The translations under genes and the position numbers were made by a program. Of a DNA stretch of 64,000 bases, positions 57,363-64,000 are shown in pieces; the stretch's first letter is position 1, and each line of letters opens with the position of its first letter. Location: assembly GCA_019454045.1 (NCBI GenBank), contig SKCR01035555.1, forward strand, positions 1-64,000. The letters run 5' to 3'. Under the pieces are notes generated by a model. That model had not been told where the DNA came from and ran no database searches. It saw nothing but the letters and a program-made list of their open reading frames with translations. The DNA comes from Zanthoxylum bungeanum (taxonomy: Eukaryota > Streptophyta > Magnoliopsida > Sapindales > Rutaceae).

Positions 57363-58960
57363 TCAGGCAAAATACAACTTCAATCTGTCAACATTGATCG
57401 GCTCGGTGAACTCATTCCCTTCCAAGTCCGACAGTCTCACTGCTCCATTTCCCATTACCTTCTGAACAATGTATGGTCCTTCCCAATTTGGTCTGAACTT
57501 CCCTCTTGGGTCTGTCGTCGACGGCTTCGACTGCTTAAGTACCAGATCACCTTTCTTGATCTTGGTAGGACGCACCTTCTTATTAAATGCTCGGGCCAAC
57601 CTCTTCTGATATATCTGCATGTGATGCAAGGACTTCATCCTCTTCTCATCCATCAATGCTAACTGCTCAAACCTCTGCGAGGTCCATTCTCGTTCAGGCA
57701 ATTCTGCTTCTGCTAACACCCGCATGGACTGTATCTCAACTTCCACCGGCAGTACCGCTTCCACCATTAGACTAAAGAGTAAGGCGTAGCTCCAGTTGCT
57801 GTCCTTACAGAAGTTCTGTATCCCCACAAGGCATACGACAGCTTATCAGCCCAGTCTTTGTAATTCTCCGTCATCTTCGCCAGAATCGTCTTTATTGTCT
57901 TGTTGGCTGCCTCAACTGCTCCATTAGCCTGCGGTCTGTATGGTGAAGACTTATGATGACCTATCCCATACCTCTGTAACATCGCCTTGGTCTCTCCCTG
58001 AAACTGGACTCCATTGTCTGTAACCACGTGATGCGGCATACCGTACCGGCATATGAGATTTGGGCTATGAACTTAGCCATTTGTTTTGCCGTGACATTAC
58101 CGAATGACTCGGCTTCTACCCATTTCGAGAAGTAGTCCACTGCTACCACTATAAAGCGATGTCCGTTTGACGCATTCGGCCGAATCTCTCCGATCATATC
58201 AATTCCCCATGCTGAGAAGGGCCAAGGTTCTGACAACCCGTGCAATTCTGTATGCGGCAAATGATTCAAATTCCCGTGCGCTTGACAATCGTGACAGTGC
58301 CTTACCAGCTTCGCGCAGTCGGCTTCCATGGTTGACCAGTAAAAGCCTTGTCTCACAATCTTGCGGGACAAGTTCAATCCGTTCATATGCGGTCCACAGA
58401 CGCCAGCATGCACTTCATCCATTATCTTCTGAGCTTCTTCCTTTCTCAAGCATTTCAGCTGAACACCGTTCGCTTGCCTTTTGTAGAGTTCTCCCTTCAG
58501 ACTCACATATTGAGCAGCCAACTTCTGAATGGCGATTCTGTCTTTTCTGCTCGCTTCCTCTGGGTATTCCTCATGTTCCAGATACCTCTGGATGTCATAA
58601 TACCACGGTCTTCCGTCATCGACCTCTACTCCCAAGATCCTCTCTATCTCATAAACCGGTTTGCTGGCCGTTGTCAACACAAGTGGTCTCATCACCAATT
58701 TCTCTGGATTCTCCCAGGTTGCGGCTAGCGTTGCCAATGCATCTGCCATCTGATTTTCTTCCCGAGGCAAGTGCTGAAATTTGCAGTTAGGGATAGCATG
58801 TGCTAGGTTTCTGAGGTGGAATAAGTACGGCTTCAACCGTTCTTCTTTTAACTCCCATTCTCCTTGCATCTGTCGGATCACCAACATTGAATCTCCGTAA
58901 ACATCCACGTTCGTAGCTCTCAAGGCTATTAATGCAGTCAAGCCGAATGCACATGCTTCA
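57363..58960 (-). pseudogene. Tat-type integrase (frameshifted)
   Basis: The integrase lies in three frames. The frame starting at 59013 contains the zinc-binding part (RHCHDCQAHGNLNHLPH, near 58255-58305) and the core's first Asp (WGIDMIGEIRPNASNGHRFI, near 58150-58210). Frame 58039-57767 contains VTDNGVQF with the second Asp and NGAVEAANKTIKTILAKM with the catalytic Glu. Frame 57827-57363 ends the protein with PTKIKKGDLVLKQ and NWEGPYIVQKVMGNGAVRL. All catalytic residues are visible, but two frame changes separate the parts. Confidence 0.9.
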
Positions 58961-59100
58961 TACTCAGCCATATTGTTAGTTACCCTGAACGTCAACCTCT
59001 TGGCCATAGGCAAAGTCTCTCCCCCAGGGTTACTATTACAATACCGATTCCGGCTCCTTTGCAGTTCACTGCTCCGTCAAAATACATCTTCCATCCTTGG
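58750..59100 (-). pseudogene. second (plant-type) RNase H domain of the Tat-type element
   Basis: The domain spans a frame change near 59000. GWKMYFDGAVNCKGAGIGIV supplies the first Asp, TNNMAEYEACAFGLTALIAL the Glu and VDVYGDSMLVIRQMQGEWEL the second Asp. This additional RNase H, resembling cellular RNase HI and following the RT-linked RNase H, is characteristic of Tat-lineage elements. Confidence 0.88.
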
Positions 59101-59775
59101 ACTGCTATAGCTTGGATTTCTTCGTCGGGGAATTCAAACTTGTACTGATCCCCTTCAACAGGTTGTAAGGCTAGGAATTCTGCCACGGCTCGCCCTTTGA
59201 TTACCTTTGAAGTGAGGTACTCGATGTCAAATTCAGTCAACAGTACTAACCATCTGCCCAGCTTTCCAACTAGTGAAGGCACCGAATGTAGATACTTCAA
59301 AGGATTCTCCTTTGCGACTACTTGGATCTTGTAAGACTGGAAATAGTGGCGTAATTTCCTGGACACCCATACTACTGCTAGCAGACAAATCTTCTCTACT
59401 TCCTGATAGCGGGCTTCGTACGGAAGCAGCTTCTTACTGAGGTAGTAGATGGCGTGCTCTACTCCTGTCTCATCGGCTTGTACCATCATCGCCCCCAGCG
59501 CTTCGGGTTCAATAGCCAAATAAAGCACCAAAGGTCTGCCCTGTTTCGGAGGTCTCAGGACGGGAGGTTTCACCAAATATTCCCTTATTCTGTCAAATGC
59601 TTCCTGACACTGCTCGTTCCACTTTACCGGCTGATCTTTCCTCAACAACTTGCTTGAAGATAGGCTCACACACTGACGTCAACTTGCAATGAACCGACTG
59701 ATATACTGGATTTTCCCAAGGAATGCTCTGACTTCTTTTTTTCTAACCCAACGGGTATCCATGATGGCTTTTAAG
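59101..59775 (-). pseudogene. Tat-type RT tail and RT-linked RNase H
   Basis: Frame 59669-58992 contains the connection and RNase H region (RPLVLYLAIEPEALGAMMVQ, then AIYYLSKKLLPYEARY and LAVVWVSRKLRHYF). Immediately upstream, to about 59770, the RT thumb (VRAFLGKIQYISRFIA) is readable in another frame. Sequence then changes abruptly to noncoding leader; fingers and palm, including the catalytic Asp pair, are missing. Confidence 0.88.
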
Positions 59776-60666
59776 ACACAAGGGTTAACATGATGCATGT
59801 ATGCATGAGATGCATGAGATGTATGCGATGCAGTATAGATAAAAAAAAGAAACTTAAACTACTTGGCCCATTATCATTTTAAAGTATTTAATCACACCAT
59901 CGCGCGGTGCAAACTTGTCCCAGTTGAAAAGGCCCAACAGGTTTACACTTTACAATGATATGGCTAAATGACTTCAAATGATAAAAGGCCCATTCACAAA
60001 GTGGCCCACCGGCATTTTAGAAGCTTTTGGCCCAACTGTCAAAGGACACAAACTTGCCCCAGTTTAAATGGCCCAACAAGTTCACATCTTTTGACAAAAG
60101 GTCCAACTGGATCCAAATGACGGCGGTCCAACACACAAACATAAAATAAATAACTACCGGTTCTTTCAAGGCTAAGTTTCACAAGTGGGTTCACGGGGCG
60201 CGGACAAAGGCTCTCGTTTGACGAAGGATTACCCACAACTAGGACTCCCCACTCAAGGGTTCAAGCGACCAAGTGAGTGCACCCTTTTTTATACCTTACG
60301 GTACGTGCCAACGAGTTACGGTGTGTGTGACTAACTGTCGAATGGATTTCCCGTTGTAGATTCCCCAGAGGGAAGGTGGAGCGAGGCTCTCTTAAGTACC
60401 CAAGCCCCTTAGGCTCTTATCGCTTGGTGTCAGGAATAAACAACGAGTCCTCCAAACTAGTATGTCACAACGAGCTACAAGTAATGATTTATCTAGGTGC
60501 CTTCACAGCTTTTCCCCGAAGGGTAGTGAGTGAAGGAAGACACCCAACCATCACCTAGCTTCAACAAAGCCTTTGATTAACCCCCTCAACCCACTATAGA
60601 AATGGTCAACTAATGCACAAATTATACACATCACAAGACATGATTTCGAGGCCAATTCTCTAATAT
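59776..60666 (-). other. leader of the Tat-type element with diffuse repeats
   Basis: No gene. It starts with an ATGCATGAGATG run (about 59792-59830). A phrase with AACTTGTCCCAGTTGAAAAG and GGCCCAACA at about 59911-59950 recurs in diverged form at about 60050-60090. gag and protease should lie between here and RT and are absent. Confidence 0.65.
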
Positions 60667-60683
60667 CCCCAGTGGAGTCGCCA
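60667..60683 (-). other. primer binding site of the Tat-type element
   Basis: The minus strand reads TGGCGACTCCACTGGGG three bases inside the 5' LTR, as expected for a tRNA-complementary site. It differs from the Athila-type site. Ogre-like Tat elements are reported to use tRNA-Arg; I have not checked the match. Confidence 0.75.
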
Positions 60684-60686
60684 GAC

Positions 60687-62588
60687 TGTAGACAACAGAA
60701 CCTGGGCGACGCTTTTCTAGGCTCGCGGCCTAGTTGGGAAGTATGAAATAACATGGAGTCGCCACCCGGTGTGAACCGGGACAAAGATTTAAGGCCGCAC
60801 TCACCCCTCGCAAGGGAAGACCTCAAACCGTTGGGTTCGGAATGGTCCCTTACTTATGTCACTTGTGATGATATAATTTGTGCAATGAACTAACCAAGTC
60901 TACTCAATAATCATGCTCAAGGGTACTTAGATCTAACATGCTTTCATCCAAATAATTTTCACGCAATGTAACACAACAAGCATATTGAACCATTGAATCA
61001 CATGTATAAATCATTACCCAAACGCATCATAAACTAAGAACATGCATAATGGACAACCTAAACATGCTTTAACAAATAAATAACAAACTAAATTAAACCA
61101 TGCTTTAAATAATAAACATATAACCTAAAGACTATAACATGCTCAAATACAAATTTGGATGAGACGAGATACGTGTATCTTAAGTGGTACGTGGCATTGT
61201 ATCCCGAGTGCAGACCATACTACCGTCCATTCGGAATCGGCTATGGAATTTACGTCCGGGTTTCCATCCGATATACCACAAAAGGGAACACATATCCCGC
61301 TCACCCAACAATCACATCATGCTTCAAACGACTCTCATGCCATTATATATCAAAATAAATAAAACAACAATAAAGAAGATAAGTAGAAAGGTGCCCTCAG
61401 GTCTAACTCTTTTGTCGTCTAAGAAAGGGCGTTACACGTCCGTTGGAAGGGTGAATGATCCGCTACTCTTTTAGTTCACCAACTCAACGTCTTTCCTCTT
61501 TTTTGCTGCTCGGGCTGCTGTTTCAAGTCCGTTTCGCTGCTCGCTGCTACGTTTCAGGTCACTGTCTTGATGGTTTAGCGGACTGTTTTGGGTGATTTTG
61601 AAGGCTTAGGGAGGTGCGTTTGTGGGGATTTTTTAGGGAAACTTTATGGAGGTTTTTGGGATGGTGTTTAGGTGATTTTAGGACTGTTTTATGGGTTGAA
61701 GACGCAACAAAAACTGACCAGAACAGGGGACGAAACTGTGCAGTTCAAGGTGCAGTGAGGGGTGTTTCGGGACTGTTTTGGGCGCTCAATTGGAGCTGTG
61801 AATGGGGGTCTTTTGTGCGACTTTGGGGCTGTATTTGAGGCTTATTTTAAGGTGTTTTAGGGCTGTGAATGGTGGCTGGAACTTGGCAATGGAGGGCTGT
61901 GAAAAGGGGTTTAGGCGTGAAGGGTTTTGGTGAAGGAAGAATGATGCGGCAATGGAGGGTGCTTAGGTTTAATGATTCGGCAATGGAGGCTTCAAGGAGG
62001 TTTTTGGACGTGCAAGGAGGCTTGAGAAGTGTTTGGGACGTGCTTGGGGAAATATGTGTGCTAGGTTTGAATGGGGGTGAAGGCCTCTTTTTATAGGCAA
62101 AGGGAGATGACTTTCCTAATTAGAATAGGAGAGAATCTCCTAATTGGTTTTAATAAGGAATAGATCTCCTAATTAGGATTTGGGATTGGATTTGATTTGG
62201 TAGGGATTTGATTTGATTTCTTTTATTTAGGTAAGGATTTAACAAGATTTAAACATGTGATTAATGTGCATTACCTAAATAAAGGGCAATGGGCGTGAAT
62301 CATGGCCAATGGGCATAGGTTTGGTTTTGTTTGATGGGTTGACTTGGGTATTTGGGCTTGGTTTGGGTTAGGTATGTGGTCTATGGGAGTTTTGGGCCTA
62401 AGGTGAGCTTAGAAACGGAGGTATAACAAGCAACCGAAGCGAAAACAACGAGATTAAATCCATCAAAAATTCTATTTTCCAACTTTACCCTTCCAACGTC
62501 CGTTTCCCGCGACTTTCATGACTAAAGAAGTAGTTGCCTCCATACGAGACTCATCATTGGGCTAATGTGTAAAAATGCAATGCCTACA
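60687..62588 (-). repeat. 5' LTR of the Tat-type element
   Basis: About 1902 bp, collinear with 52964-54862, with only a few small differences (for example GGTGCCCTCAGG here against GGTTCCCTCAGG, and short T or C indels near 61500). This near identity indicates a recent insertion. Confidence 0.92.
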
Positions 62589-62593
62589 CCTAG

Positions 62594-63216
62594 CTTTGTA
62601 TGTTGTATGTTGCCATCCATGTCGGTCTTCTTCTTGAAGACCCATTGCAAACCAATAGGAGTTTACACCTTCTGGTGCAACAACCAGTGTCCAAATTGGT
62701 TGGTGAACATGGAATCCATTTCGGACTTCATGGAATCTGCATAAATCAGAGTCGATACCTTGTTATCGTTTCCTCTATATGTAGCTGGTTGTTTCCTCAA
62801 TAAGATTAATATCCACATGAGGTGAGATCAGAAACTAATACCTCTCAGGTTGTTTTCTGACTCTCTCTGATCTACGTGGTTCTTGTGTATCGAAGATTGT
62901 GGTACGTCTCATCCCTGATGAACGGTTCATGTTCCGTTAAGGATTCTGTGCCAGGAATAGTATCACTCCGAGTTTCATCGAGTTCTACTTTCCTCCCACT
63001 AACCACTGCATTTAGTAATTCCCTTTCGAGTAAAACCGCATGTAGAGCAACAAATACTTTGTTCTCTTGTGGGTTGTAAAAGTAATATCATTTGGTTTCC
63101 CTGGGATAACCTATATATAGGCATTTATCCGATTTGGGTTCAAGTTTGGTACCTTCCAAACGTTAAACATATGTCCAGCATCTCTAAATCTTCAGGAATG
63201 AGAAACCCTGTTTCTT
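62594..63216 (-). pseudogene. family 1 copia RT N-terminus and linker (decayed)
   Basis: This is the minus-strand continuation of the polyprotein between integrase (63217) and the gypsy insertion. It aligns with 32040-32680, including the conserved region encoding replacement of Lys-rich RT N-terminal sequence near 62640-62720. Stops and small frame changes are present and no long frame survives. Confidence 0.7.
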
Positions 63217-64000
63217 TCATGTCCATATCTCATACGGAGTTTGTTGAACAGATTTTGACGGAACCTTATTAAAAATAAGTATTGCACTGTTCAATGCATA
63301 TCCCCATAAGGAAATAGGTAGTTCTGTGTGACTCATCATCAACCTTACAATTTCCAACAAAGATCGGTTTCTCCGTTCGGACATACCGTTTAATTGAGGT
63401 GTTCCGGGAGGAGTCCACTGTGAAATAATACCATATTCTTTCAAGTAATCAAGAAACTCATTGCTCAAGTATTCTCCACCACGGTCCGACTGTAATGTTT
63501 TAATACTTATGCCGGTCTGTTTTTCTACTTCGTGTCGAAACTCTTTGAATTTCTCAAAGGTTTCTGACTTGTGTCTCATAAGATACACATAACCATAATG
63601 CGATGTATCATCCGTAAAGGTTACGAAGTATTTATATCCACCTCTAGCCTGGCTAGACATGGGCCCACATACGTCACTATGAACAAGGGCTAACAGCTCG
63701 GTGGCACGTGCACTTTTACCGCTAAAAGGTGTTTTAGGCATTTTGCCTAACAAACAAGATTCGCAGACGTCATATGAATTTGGATCAAATCTGTCTAAGT
63801 ACCCACTCTTCGAAAGTGTGGATATGCGAGTCTTGTTAATGTGTCCCAGATGACAATGCCACATATAAGTTTCATCTTTGTTACTTAATTTAAGCCTTTT
63901 GTTTGTTACATTATATGTTTGAGATTGATTTATATTCAAAATATAAAGACCATTATCCACATCAGCACTGCATATCTCCATATCATTTTTATACATAAAA
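63217..64000 (-). CDS. family 1 copia integrase, open frame (cut by window edge)
   Basis: A 259-codon minus-strand frame without stops, the best-preserved pol segment here. Residues about 45-81 form the gag-pre-integrase zinc motif (MWHCHLGH...CESC). The core has Asp at about 108 (HSDVCGPM), Asp at about 171 (LQSDRGGEYLS) and Glu at about 207 (NGMSERRN), the D,D-35-E spacing of retroviral-type integrases. FVTFTDDTSHYGYVYLMRHK is also typical. It would join cDNA ends to the target. The listed start is only the first ATG in the window; protease and gag should continue beyond 64000. Confidence 0.88.
   Translation of the reverse strand, partial: FMYKNDMEICSADVDNGLYILNINQSQTYNVTNKRLKLSNKDETYMWHCHLGHINKTRISTLSKSGYLDRFDPNSYDVCESCLLGKMPKTPFSGKSARATELLALVHSDVCGPMSSQARGGYKYFVTFTDDTSHYGYVYLMRHKSETFEKFKEFRHEVEKQTGISIKTLQSDRGGEYLSNEFLDYLKEYGIISQWTPPGTPQLNGMSERRNRSLLEIVRLMMSHTELPISLWGYALNSAILIFNKVPSKSVQQTPYEIWT

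Larger units (their letters stand above)
52964..62588 (-). mobile_element. Tat-lineage Ty3/gypsy element, defective but young
   Basis: The element is flanked by CCTAG at 52959-52963 and 62589-62593. The LTRs (52964-54862 and 60687-62588) differ at only a handful of positions. Minus-strand order from the right: 5' LTR, PBS, leader, RT tail and RNase H, second RNase H, integrase, a long 3' untranslated region with tandem repeats, PPT and 3' LTR. The second RNase H after the RT-linked one is the mark of the Tat lineage (Ogre, Retand and relatives). gag, protease and most of RT are absent and pol has at least three frame changes, so mobilisation in trans is implied. Confidence 0.9.
50430..64000 (-). 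mobile_element. Ty1/copia element, family 1, split by a Tat-type insertion
   Basis: Minus-strand order from the right edge: integrase (63996-63217), RT N-terminus (to 62594), then the inserted gypsy element (52964-62588), RT remainder and RNase H (52958-51664), PPT and 3' LTR (51649-50430). The 5' end lies beyond the window. CGTGG at 50425-50429 is the candidate left target duplication. It is the best-preserved copia body in the window. Confidence 0.88.

Noticed and set aside
57123..57662. 179-codon plus-strand open frame beginning with a hydrophobic stretch
   Set aside because: Most of it is antisense to the integrase C-terminus; the hydrophobic start arises from CT-rich untranslated sequence.
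58167..58790. 207-codon plus-strand open frame
   Set aside because: It is antisense to the clearly recognisable Tat integrase and has no features of its own.

Overview
This is nuclear DNA from a flowering plant, most likely a eudicot, and it consists almost entirely of nested transposable elements. The evidence is Ty1/copia elements primed by initiator tRNA-Met, Athila-type and Tat-type Ty3/gypsy elements, a hAT relic, a plant mobile domain pseudogene, 5-bp target-site duplications and very AT-rich LTRs. I found no intact host gene, rRNA, tRNA or CRISPR array. The species cannot be named from the sequence.

Layout. 1-3716 is the 5' end of a minus-strand copia element (family 1: gag start, long leader, PBS, 5' LTR), abutting a fragment of a family 2 copia LTR (3717-4015). 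4016-28503 is a minus-strand family 3 copia element. Its RT gene is split by a family 1 solo LTR (7298-9271, TSD GCTTC). Its 5' LTR is split twice by Athila-type sequence: a solo LTR (13977-16035, TSD GCAAG) and a large element (16611-27655, TSD ATGCT). 28504-34905 is a second family 1 copia element on the minus strand, truncated at its 5' end. 34930-40118 is a plus-strand, 5'-truncated family 2 copia. 40119-50429 is older material: an unassigned stretch, a copia LTR fragment, a hAT transposase pseudogene and a diverged Tat-type LTR followed by degenerate repeats and a plus-strand plant mobile domain pseudogene. 50430-64000 is a third family 1 copia (minus), split in RT by a young Tat-type gypsy element (52964-62588, TSD CCTAG, nearly identical LTRs).

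The most unusual object is the Athila-type element. It keeps its LTRs, tRNA-Asp PBS, gag, protease and the last part of integrase, but has lost RT, RNase H and the integrase core. Between the integrase remnant and the 3' LTR, on the element's own strand, it carries a decayed, apparently intronless copy of a LONELY GUY (LOG) cytokinin-activating phosphoribohydrolase gene (about 20019-20751). A further exon-like segment with splice-site-like junctions lies just upstream (20785-21537). Host-gene capture by a gypsy element is the simplest reading. The element also has a third, truncated LTR plus a second partial internal region, which makes it a collapsed tandem dimer.

The Tat-type element is similarly defective: gag, protease and most of RT are absent, yet its LTRs are almost identical, so it probably moved with proteins supplied by a relative. 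Its 3' untranslated region contains two families of short tandem repeats, the type of sequence reported to seed plant satellites. All pol genes in the window are damaged except the open integrase frame at the right edge.
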